Below, piece by piece: positions 8,111-14,527 of a stretch of 64,000 nucleotides of DNA; within the stretch, counting starts at the first letter, position 1, and each line of letters opens with the position of its first letter. Location of the stretch: contig NZ_AWGD01000019.1 in the NCBI RefSeq assembly GCF_000495795.1, positions 124,001 through 188,000 on the forward strand, in the 5' to 3' direction. Both the position numbers and the translations under genes were made by a program. The notes beneath the pieces were generated by a model, which ran no database searches, was not told the DNA's origin, and worked only from the letters and a program-made list of their open reading frames with translations. Origin of the DNA: Asticcacaulis sp. AC460. Lineage in GTDB: Bacteria; Pseudomonadota; Alphaproteobacteria; Caulobacterales; Caulobacteraceae.

Positions 8111-8653
8111 ATGATGAAACGCGCCTCACAAGACCCGCACCTGGCCCAGGCCCTGAAAATCCTTCGAATGAAGGCGGGGAAGTCGCTTAAGGAAATCGAG
8201 CCATCCGTCGGCGTGACGAGGCAGGCGGTCAGCCGTTGGGAAAATGAGACGGCCACATTCCCTGAGGAAAAGGTCCCGCTTTATCTGCGCGCCATCGGCA
8301 AGACGCAGGCTGATCTCGACAAGGAAATCATTGGCTTGTCCGAGGATGGCCCGACCTATTCAGGCCCCGGCGCGTACTCGGATTTTGCGGCTTTGCTTAA
8401 GCATCAGGTGACGGACGAGAGCATGTCGCCGTGGGTCGAGCCCGGCGAATGGGTATGGTATCAGCATGGCCTTCATCCGCGAAGATCAGAAGGCTGTGTT
8501 CTCGAACTGGTCGATGGGACTTTGCTGGTGCGCCTGTATCTTCGGGAAAAAGACGGATTTGTCTTTCTGCAACGGATTAACCCGGAATCGGTAGAGCAAT
8601 ATCTTCACTCAGATGTGAAGGCGATCCACAAGGTGAAGGTGCGCGGAAACTAA
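8111..8653 (+). CDS. CI-like prophage repressor (HTH plus S24-like C-terminal domain)
   Basis: 180 residues from the tandem ATGs at 8111/8114. Residues about 11-70 form an XRE-type HTH (GKSLKEIEPSVGVTRQAVSRWEN). Residues about 92-180 resemble the S24/LexA fold: DESMSPWVEPGEWV holds the expected Ser (S104) and GTLLVRLYL precedes the final strands (FVFLQRINPE). The usual catalytic Lys of the dyad appears as Arg (R141), and no Ala-Gly or Cys-Gly cleavage pair is evident in the linker. The protein may therefore resist RecA-stimulated self-cleavage (inference). It is flanked by identical operators at 8026 and 8667, the layout expected of the lysogeny master repressor. Confidence 0.85.
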   Translation: MMKRASQDPHLAQALKILRMKAGKSLKEIEPSVGVTRQAVSRWENETATFPEEKVPLYLRAIGKTQADLDKEIIGLSEDGPTYSGPGAYSDFAALLKHQVTDESMSPWVEPGEWVWYQHGLHPRRSEGCVLELVDGTLLVRLYLREKDGFVFLQRINPESVEQYLHSDVKAIHKVKVRGN

Positions 8654-8666
8654 CGCCGTTGCGCGC

Positions 8667-8686
8667 TGGTTGACAAAAGCAACAAA
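8667..8686 (+). promoter_or_regulatory. Right operator/promoter, identical to 8026-8045
   Basis: Plus-strand TGGTTGACAAAAGCAACAAA, identical over 20 bp to the minus-strand copy at 8026-8045. It begins 14 bases after the repressor stop and points into the rightward genes starting at 8738. TTGACA is a consensus -35; the -10 is poor (around GACACAAT). Confidence 0.75.
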
Positions 8687-8737
8687 AAATGTGACACAAT
8701 GCAACCTGTGGCGACTTGCGCCATGGGAGCCTTTTGC

Positions 8738-9241
8738 ATGGGTCAGGTCATCCATCTGCATCATCGCGGCATCTTCGGACGCGCCACGAACGTCAATGAC
8801 AATGTTTTCTTACGGCGGGAGGTCATCACCACACCTTCGGCCCAGCCGGCGGCGGAAACCCCACAAGCCGCCGGCGACTATCTGCGCAAGCGTGCCGACT
8901 CATTGACGGCGAAGCAAGCACGCGAGCTGGCGCTGATCACAGCGGCCGGTCTGGCGAAAGACCCGGAGGCCCGGGCCATGCTGCAACGAAAGGCCGACCA
9001 GGTGGCGCTGGGCTTGCCTTCGGCGATGTCGCTGCCGCCGATCGAGGCGGTCGAGCCGGTGGCGGGCGAAGGCTGGACCGACGGCGTGCAGCGCTGGCCG
9101 CTGCCGTCCGATGCCACGGCATACCGCGTGAAATCGCCCCTCTATCACAGCCGCCACAAGCCAGTGACCTTGATGCCGTGGATACTCGGCCTGCTGGCCG
9201 TGGCGGCGGTTCTCTCTCTTCTTCCCCCTTTGTTTTCCTGA
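8738..9241 (+). CDS. Prophage protein with C-terminal membrane anchor
   Basis: 167 residues from the ATG at 8738, chosen because GGGAG lies 8 bases upstream; in-frame ATGs at 8699 and 8723 lack this. The middle is helical and soluble (KRADSLTAKQARELALITAAGLAKDPEARAML). The C-terminus ends in one strong hydrophobic helix (TLMPWILGLLAVAAVLSLLPPLF), so it is a predicted tail-anchored inner-membrane protein. It is the first gene of the rightward repressor-controlled unit. No family recognised. Confidence 0.65.
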   Translation: MGQVIHLHHRGIFGRATNVNDNVFLRREVITTPSAQPAAETPQAAGDYLRKRADSLTAKQARELALITAAGLAKDPEARAMLQRKADQVALGLPSAMSLPPIEAVEPVAGEGWTDGVQRWPLPSDATAYRVKSPLYHSRHKPVTLMPWILGLLAVAAVLSLLPPLFS

Positions 9242-9249
9242 GGTCCATC

Positions 9250-9549
9250 ATGCAAGCGATCACGGCCGAGCAAGGCCACAAACCCGCCATCCCTCTTTTC
9301 GTTGTCAAGGCGAAGCGCCCCGCGGCCTTCATCGCCCTGCGCTGCATCAAGACGATGCCTGAGCACGGCGTGGTGTTCGGTGACATCTATGGCGGCGCGC
9401 CATCGACGCGCAGTGGCGGGCAGCACCGTCATGCCGGCAACGCCACGTTCCTGGTCCGCGTCGGCGACGGCAAGCCGCAGGAGATCAGCGCCCACCTGTT
9501 CGAACCCGTCAATCCGGGGCGGCGCTACCTGTGGCCAGGTCTGAACTGA
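9250..9549 (+). CDS. Hypothetical prophage protein
   Basis: 99 residues from the ATG at 9250, eight bases after the preceding stop, with GAGG in front. Soluble and basic at the start (KAKRPAAFIALRCIKTM). It shows no membrane segment or motif I can name. Co-transcribed with the upstream tail-anchored gene and closed by the hairpin at 9573-9596. Confidence 0.6.
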   Translation: MQAITAEQGHKPAIPLFVVKAKRPAAFIALRCIKTMPEHGVVFGDIYGGAPSTRSGGQHRHAGNATFLVRVGDGKPQEISAHLFEPVNPGRRYLWPGLN

Positions 9550-9572
9550 GACCACATTGACACGTTAAGCAA

Positions 9573-9596
9573 AAGGGCGCTGGAGACGGCGCCCTT
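9573..9596 (+). terminator. GC hairpin after the rightward unit
   Basis: AAGGGCGC and GCGCCCTT form a perfect 8-bp stem around an 8-base loop, 24 bases after the stop. The T-run after the stem is short, so termination strength is uncertain. Confidence 0.5.
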
Positions 9597-9709
9597 ACCC
9601 ATTTCTGTCAGCATGCTCGCGCATAACGTTAATATCGATTAACGCGTCTTGACTCGGTCGCAAAATAGAACATTATGAGAACATTCGGAGAACACGAGAG
9701 GAGAAACTC

Positions 9710-9985
9710 ATGAATGTGCAGCCGAGACCCGAGCCCGTTGATGGTGGCGAAAGCCTTGCCGCCACGGTCATTCCGCCGCGTTTTTTGACCATCAGCCGGT
9801 TGCCCGGACACGTCATGGTGACCTCGCGGTGCCAGGATTGCGGGACGGAAAGTCAGTATAGCGTGGCGCAACTGGTGCGCGAAAAGGTCGGCTCGATGAC
9901 AGTGGATGATCTGGCGGCGAAGTGGCGGTGCCGGCGCGATTCCTGCCACGGGCCGTTGGAAATGGATGTCGGGGAGGCGGATTAA
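9710..9985 (+). CDS. Small zinc-finger-like prophage protein
   Basis: 91 residues with a clear GAGGAG ribosome-binding site 7 bases before the ATG. Two paired cysteine motifs (CQDCG at about 41-45 and CRRDSC at about 74-79) look like a four-cysteine zinc site. This suggests nucleic acid or protein binding, but no family is recognised. The 160 bases upstream hold an AT-rich stretch (9620-9680) that may be its promoter. Confidence 0.65.
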   Translation: MNVQPRPEPVDGGESLAATVIPPRFLTISRLPGHVMVTSRCQDCGTESQYSVAQLVREKVGSMTVDDLAAKWRCRRDSCHGPLEMDVGEAD

Positions 9986-10033
9986 ACGGACCTCTGAATG
10001 GAACAATCGGCGTAGTCTTATTGGGGGTTTTTT

Positions 10034-10234
10034 ATGAGTGTTTTTTCAGTCGATATTCAGGACGCTGCCAGCGATGTTCAGCGGATCAATATGGCGATTT
10101 CGCAAGCTGTCGGTAGCGTGGTTGATGGACGTCCTGTCGCCCTCAATGAGCTGATGGTCCTGGTCGGTGCAGCGTCCGAGCTGGCCAGCGACAAGGCCGA
10201 ACTTATCAAAGCGAGTGCATCTCAGGCGTCTTGA
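10034..10234 (+). CDS. Small hypothetical prophage protein
   Basis: 66 residues, acidic to neutral and helical, with GGGGG upstream of the ATG and a strong terminator directly after it. No cysteine, membrane segment or known motif. Either the last gene of the rightward unit or a single small transcript. Confidence 0.55.
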   Translation: MSVFSVDIQDAASDVQRINMAISQAVGSVVDGRPVALNELMVLVGAASELASDKAELIKASASQAS

Positions 10235-10252
10235 TGCCGCGTTAAAATCAAT

Positions 10253-10289
10253 AAGCCCCTTCGTTTCCGGACGAAGGGGCTTTACTTTT
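10253..10289 (+). terminator. Rho-independent terminator
   Basis: AAGCCCCTTCGT pairs with ACGAAGGGGCTT around a 6-base loop, followed by a T-rich tail (TTTACTTTT). It lies between the rightward small gene and the convergent SGNH hydrolase gene and may serve both directions. Confidence 0.8.
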
Positions 10290-10309
10290 AGATGTATGGT
10301 GAAAGCGAC

Positions 10310-11416
10310 TTAGCGTGATTTCAGCGTCAGGTCCGTCATCTTTCCTGTATGGAGCAGTCCGTAAAAAGCCAGGGTCGGGGATTCGCCACTCTCATGGGCT
10401 ACGTTGCTGGACGGACGGAAAGGCTTAAGCTCTTTCTTCATGAAGGGTTTGACGGTCAGGGTATATGTGCGGTCTTCCTCTTCGGCGACAAGGTTCTTGT
10501 GCAGGAACTCGGTTGAGATCATGCCCAAAAGCCACGGATATTCCTCAGATCGGACGCTCGGCTTTCGCATGAAGCTGTCGTAGTGCAGGTCATTTACCCG
10601 AAAATGGGCGACCCCGCCCGACAGGCGATCCACGTAGAAGAGGGCCAAGAGCTTACCCTTCTCAAGGGTGAATTTCAGGTCCTGGTTTTGCAGTTCAATT
10701 GTGTCGACTGAGAACCGGCTGTTGGCAAACGGCGTCAAATCTGTGTTGAAGTCTTTCGTGCCAACAGCACTGGCGTTTCCGAAGTGAAGCGGATCGAGCG
10801 GATCCGGTAGCGGGACGGGGCGCGGGTAATCACCGGTTAGCTGCCGCACAAGGCGCTTGGCGGTTTCCATGACCACGATGGGTTTATAGTGGAAGCCGTC
10901 CTTGTAGACCTCATTGGTGAAGGCGCGTTCGGCGCCAAGGTCGTGCAAGACCGGCGACGCTATGTCGATCAGTTCCAGCTGGTAATAGGCTGTTAGATAG
11001 TGAATGCCGGCATAGACGTGGTTCAACCGCCGCGCCTGTGGCTTGGTCTTGGCTTCCAGGATGATCGAAACGATGCGGATATTGGGATTGACCTCTCGGG
11101 CATACCGGATGACGCCTTCGTAACAGCGGGACCAGTGGGTCACTATGCCCTTAGGATTCTTGCTGTCGTCGGCATAGGTCGGGGTGTCGTTCAAGGCATA
11201 TTCGATGATCAGGACATCGGCTTCTGCCAGCTTTTCCGACCGCTTCAGGCCGAACAAACCATTAAAAATGTTCGTACCGCCTACGGCGTGATTTTCGATA
11301 ACGTCTAACGTGACGCCGGCTTCCTTTAGGCTTTTGATCGCGGCCCAGAGGTAGTTTTTTTGAATGATCGTATTCGATCCGCCGATTACAACGGCTTTAA
11401 TGACTGGCTTTTCCAT
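10310..11416 (-). CDS. SGNH/GDSL-type hydrolase carried by the prophage
   Basis: 368 residues from the second of two adjacent ATGs (11416). The N-terminus KAVVIGGSNTI matches block I of SGNH hydrolases with the nucleophile Ser. IIEYALNDT gives the block III Asn, and DGFHY holds the Asp-x-x-His pair of block V. The remaining 180 residues form a beta-rich domain that may bind substrate. Family members are esterases or deacetylases acting on polysaccharides or lipids. No signal peptide is seen. In a lysogeny region such a gene is probably a moron altering the host surface (inference); the substrate is unknown. Confidence 0.75.
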   Translation of the reverse strand: MEKPVIKAVVIGGSNTIIQKNYLWAAIKSLKEAGVTLDVIENHAVGGTNIFNGLFGLKRSEKLAEADVLIIEYALNDTPTYADDSKNPKGIVTHWSRCYEGVIRYAREVNPNIRIVSIILEAKTKPQARRLNHVYAGIHYLTAYYQLELIDIASPVLHDLGAERAFTNEVYKDGFHYKPIVVMETAKRLVRQLTGDYPRPVPLPDPLDPLHFGNASAVGTKDFNTDLTPFANSRFSVDTIELQNQDLKFTLEKGKLLALFYVDRLSGGVAHFRVNDLHYDSFMRKPSVRSEEYPWLLGMISTEFLHKNLVAEEEDRTYTLTVKPFMKKELKPFRPSSNVAHESGESPTLAFYGLLHTGKMTDLTLKSR

Positions 11417-11502
11417 CATGCGTAAAAAGCAAACGAATTGGTGCGGCGCAACTATTTTCGTCACATAGTCGTGATTTTGTGTCCTGCGTTTTCGCCAGAT
11501 TG

Positions 11503-11784
11503 CTATTCTTTTCCGACCTCAAGAAGCTCTAACAGCGTGGGATTTCCTTCAGTTAGATCTGCCTCGGGCATTGTCTCGTTTGATGGGATCATGCTAGCAA
11601 TCCCTTGCGATCCCTTTGCTGCCTCATGCGCGACCATTCGCATGTCCTCGTCAATCTCTTCGGGGGCCAGTTCCCCCATTAACATCAAGTACATCATGTG
11701 CCGCGCATAGGACGCCAGAGCAGATCTTTCGCTCGGTGTCGTGGCAATCCGCTTGAGTTTGACCAGGTTTCTGAATTCCGACAT
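11503..11784 (-). CDS. Hypothetical prophage protein
   Basis: 93 residues, helical, with a basic N-terminus (FRNLVKLKRIA) and an acidic C-terminus (NPTLLELLEVGKE). Methionine-rich in the centre (ARHMMYLMLMGEL). It lies upstream of and in the same direction as the SGNH hydrolase. No family recognised. Confidence 0.5.
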   Translation of the reverse strand: MSEFRNLVKLKRIATTPSERSALASYARHMMYLMLMGELAPEEIDEDMRMVAHEAAKGSQGIASMIPSNETMPEADLTEGNPTLLELLEVGKE

Positions 11785-11849
11785 TCCGAAGCATAAGTCT
11801 GGCCACCATTTATTGTAAAGCCGCTTCTGAAACCTGCGCGAGTCTTATT

Positions 11850-12206
11850 TCACTCGCCGCACTGCCGGGCGACTGTCTGGCCGTTGTCCCATTTTTTGAC
11901 GTAGATGGCCTGGCCGGCTTTGATCTGGGCGCAGGATAGGCTTTTGCCATCGGCGCGGACGTCGGCGATGGTGCGGCCGTAGCGATCCTTGCCCAGGCGG
12001 ACGATGGTGAGGGTTTTGCCGCGCATGGCTTCGGACAGGGCGTCACGGCTGGCGAACGGGTCGCCTTTGACGCAGATGCGACCTGAGGCGCAGTGGCCCG
12101 GCATTTCGGGGGCGTCGATGCCAACCAGGCGGACGCGTTCGGAACCGCAGCGCAGGGTGTCGCCGTCGGTGGCAAGGCAGGACAGGGCGGCCATGAGTAA
12201 GAGCAT
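11850..12206 (-). CDS. Thermonuclease-like (SNase-fold) protein, exported or membrane-tethered
   Basis: 118 residues. ATDGDTLRC, RVRLVGIDAPE and KDRYGRTIADV carry the conserved Asp, Arg, Glu and Arg positions of the staphylococcal nuclease fold. A short hydrophobic N-terminus ending ALSCLA may be a minimal signal or weak lipobox. Six cysteines suggest disulphides outside the cytoplasm. It lies next to the late operon in reverse orientation to gene 12383. It may degrade nucleic acid at the envelope, but its value to the phage is unknown. Confidence 0.75.
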   Translation of the reverse strand: MLLLMAALSCLATDGDTLRCGSERVRLVGIDAPEMPGHCASGRICVKGDPFASRDALSEAMRGKTLTIVRLGKDRYGRTIADVRADGKSLSCAQIKAGQAIYVKKWDNGQTVARQCGE

Positions 12207-12382
12207 GGCCGGGACGGTAGGGTGATTCCCTCTTAGGCCTAACCTATGTCCCCAAGCTTGAGCGGCTTGAATTTGACTTTAGTGTTGTTCCGTGTATTGA
12301 ATGAATCTTCCCCTTTTTGATGTGCCTTCAGACCATGTTTTTTTGGTCCGTAATCCAGTTTTGGTTTCGTTTGGAGGCGTCA

Positions 12383-12541
12383 ATGGTGAAAATCCTGCAT
12401 ATTCTGTTTAGCAAATGTGAGTTGGGGTTGTCTTCCGATCCCACTCAGGGCTTCAAAGCGTTTGCGAACGGGCCCTTGCCGGTGTTTGCGCTGGTTGTAA
12501 TCATCGGAATCATGTGTTTAGCGTTTGGCTCTCTCGGCTAA
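12383..12541 (+). CDS. Very small membrane protein
   Basis: 52 residues from the ATG at 12383 with GGAG 6 bases before it. The C-terminal half is one hydrophobic helix (PLPVFALVVIIGIMCLAFG). The upstream part of the frame (from 12317) lacks a ribosome site. The surrounding 150 bases are AT-richer than the phage average, suggesting a late acquisition. Function unknown. Confidence 0.5.
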   Translation: MVKILHILFSKCELGLSSDPTQGFKAFANGPLPVFALVVIIGIMCLAFGSLG

Positions 12542-12544
12542 TTA

Positions 12545-12612
12545 GGCCAGCCCCTCACCCGAACGCGTTCGCTTGGCTCCGCTCTCGTCCTCTCCCGCAC
12601 GCGGGAGACGTG
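12545..12612. repeat. Interspersed palindromic repeat, copy 1
   Basis: CCCCTCACCCGA, then CGCGTTC, then GCTCCGCTCTCGTCCTC. This matches, with few changes, the reverse complement of 48287-48347 in the chromosome outside the prophage. It ends in a CCCGCACGCGGG hairpin just beyond the stop of gene D. A host-type interspersed repeat has therefore entered the prophage and may act as its terminator. Confidence 0.7.
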
Positions 12613-12613
12613 A

Positions 12614-13624
12614 TTAACTACCTGCCGACTCCAAGCGCAGGCGGGTGGTCAGGCCGCCGCTGCCGTCCATGGTGTGGGTCGCTTCCTCGATCAGCCATTT
12701 TTGCGCGTTCAGTTCCGTCTTGTCGCCGGTCAGGGTCAACTTGCGGCCGGGGTACCAGTCCGGACGGCCCAGAGACAGGGTTGTGTCATAGGTCCACTTG
12801 CCGCGCGACATGCGGGCGTGCTCGGCTTCTGCGGCCTGGGTGGCGTCGGCTTCGTTGTGGTAGACCTTGCGCAGGCGTTTGGGTGTGCCGGATCCGCTAT
12901 GGCCGATCGTGACGCTGTGCTGGGTAGCGCTGGCCTTGTCATGCCAGACGGCTTTGACGCCGGCGGATTCCTGCTGTTCGGCACAGGACCAGGTCCGCTG
13001 TGGCGCGTCCCGGCGATCGAGCGCGACGGAGTTGATGGTGGCGCCGCCGGCCGTCGTGTCGGACCCGGAGGGGGCGAAAATCAGGACGCCGGCCTTCACG
13101 GTGGCGGTCGCGTCGAAGCGGCGGCCCAGCTCACGCAACAGCGCGCTGTCGCTCTTGGCGGCATGGCCCAGGGCGGGGATGACTTTTGATGCCACGGCGG
13201 GCGCGACGGCTGCCTTGAGGCCGTTGGCCGAGGCGATGGCGGTGATGACGTGGCTGACGGTCTGGCCGACATAGCTGCGTTGCCGACGGACTCGGAAGGC
13301 ATCGGTAAAGTCGGCTGAACGGCCGCGCAGGGTGATGGTGTCGAACGGGCCGCCCCCTCCTACCTCATCAACCTTGAACGCGCCTTTATCGATCAGTCCG
13401 ATGGGCAGATTGTCGCACTGCATCCAGCCCATGGCCACGCGCAGTACGGCGCCCTTGGGCGGGATGGCCACGGCGCCGTCTCTATCGTCCAGGACGATGT
13501 CCAGCTGGTCGGCGGCCTCGCTGCGCTTCTCCGTGATGGTGACGGCGATGACGCGCGGGTTCATGACCGGCGTCAGGTCGACACCGTCGAGGAACACGGA
13601 CCAGGAGGCTTTGGCGACAGTCAT
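12614..13624 (-). CDS. D: Phage late control / tail protein D
   Basis: 336 residues with the typical start of P2 gpD (WSVFLDGVDLTPVMNPRVIAVTITEKRSEAADQLDIVLDD), an internal region with the RSADF and YVGQTVSHVI segments, and the usual C-terminal WLIEEATHTMD. D is a structural hub/tail protein; the late-control name is historical. It is the last gene of the V-W-FI-FII-E-T-U-lysin-D unit, and its start overlaps the end of the endolysin gene. Confidence 0.9.
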   Translation of the reverse strand: MTVAKASWSVFLDGVDLTPVMNPRVIAVTITEKRSEAADQLDIVLDDRDGAVAIPPKGAVLRVAMGWMQCDNLPIGLIDKGAFKVDEVGGGGPFDTITLRGRSADFTDAFRVRRQRSYVGQTVSHVITAIASANGLKAAVAPAVASKVIPALGHAAKSDSALLRELGRRFDATATVKAGVLIFAPSGSDTTAGGATINSVALDRRDAPQRTWSCAEQQESAGVKAVWHDKASATQHSVTIGHSGSGTPKRLRKVYHNEADATQAAEAEHARMSRGKWTYDTTLSLGRPDWYPGRKLTLTGDKTELNAQKWLIEEATHTMDGSGGLTTRLRLESAGS

Positions 13625-14094
13625 TCGTCGACAAGTTCGAAGTGCGGGGAGTCGGTTTCGCCACGCTCGCGCGGCTTGCCGTCGCGGTCCCAGTCGGCGC
13701 CCCAGCGAATGGGTATGCCCAGCTCGATCGAGGCGGCGAACATGGCGTCGGCGAGCTGGTTGAAGGGGCGCGGGTCTTTCCAGTCGTAGGGGGCGGGCAG
13801 CAGGTCGACGGCATGGCCGTAGCCGGTCCTTGGGTCGACGAAGTGCTTGGAGCGCAGGGTCCAGGTGACGACGGGCAGTTCCGGACGGGAGAGGTCCGGC
13901 TTGACGCCGACCTTGCGCAACTCTGCCGGGGTGCGGCCCTGGCCGTACAGCTGGTGTTGACGGTGCAGGGTGCGCACGCCTTCGATGGCCATAAAGTCGA
14001 CGTCGCTGATTTCCAGCGCGCGGTTGATGACGCGGATCATCTTGGGGTGGACGTTCTGCAGGTTGGCCTGGGAGCGGGCGGACAGCTTGAACAT
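13621..14094 (-). CDS. M15-type peptidoglycan peptidase (endolysin)
   Basis: 157 residues. SKHF, GYGHAVDLLP and a C-terminal DSPHFEL provide the His/Asp/His zinc ligands of the D-alanyl-D-alanine carboxypeptidase / L-Ala-D-Glu endopeptidase family (M15). There is no signal peptide, so release depends on a holin. Unusually for P2-like phages it is placed between U and D, far from the holin gene at 22973, and overlaps the start of D. An insertion between SKHF and GHAVD is longer than in typical members. Confidence 0.85.
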   Translation of the reverse strand: MFKLSARSQANLQNVHPKMIRVINRALEISDVDFMAIEGVRTLHRQHQLYGQGRTPAELRKVGVKPDLSRPELPVVTWTLRSKHFVDPRTGYGHAVDLLPAPYDWKDPRPFNQLADAMFAASIELGIPIRWGADWDRDGKPRERGETDSPHFELVDE

Positions 14095-14101
14095 AGGAGC
14101 C

Positions 14102-14527
14102 TCAAACGGTGACAGGTTGGACGGCAGGAAGCGCCGCCGGGAGTTCGGAATCGGGGGCGCGGCTGAGTTCGATCGTGAAGGACACCTTGCGGGGGGCGCC
14201 GTCTTCGAAGAACAGGGACTGGGTTTCGTCCAGGCTGGTGATCAGGTACTGGCCCAAGACATCGCCGTAGCCGGTGACCAGCAGGTAGGCGTCGCCGGTG
14301 TTGCCCATATCGCGCAGGCGGGTGATGGCGCTGTAGTCGCCGATCTGGCCGGGATAAAGGACACCGGGCAGGCTGATGGTGTCGTCGCCCGGGCCGAGGT
14401 ACTGGGCGGTTGCCAGCGCGCCGAAGCGTTCGCCGCGGGCATGGCGCCACGCGGTTTTGCGCGATAGCTCCTGGTAGGCCAGGGTGCCGATTTCGAAGAT
14501 GAACATGCCAAGCGCCATCATGTGCAT
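14102..14527 (-). CDS. U: Tail protein U
   Basis: 141 residues in the position and style of P2 gpU: an early MFIFEIGTLAYQELSRKTAWRHA and GVLYPGQIGDYSAITRLRDMG match the family. It is a tail terminator-like component. The ATG at 14527 shares one base with the stop of tape measure T (TGATG), so translation is coupled. Confidence 0.85.
   Translation of the reverse strand: MHMMALGMFIFEIGTLAYQELSRKTAWRHARGERFGALATAQYLGPGDDTISLPGVLYPGQIGDYSAITRLRDMGNTGDAYLLVTGYGDVLGQYLITSLDETQSLFFEDGAPRKVSFTIELSRAPDSELPAALPAVQPVTV

Noticed and set aside
11440..11460. A copy of the repressor-proximal inverted repeat upstream of the SGNH gene
   Set aside because: GCGCAACTATTTTCG resembles GCGCAAACTATTTTGCG at 8091, but one arm is missing, so it may be chance.
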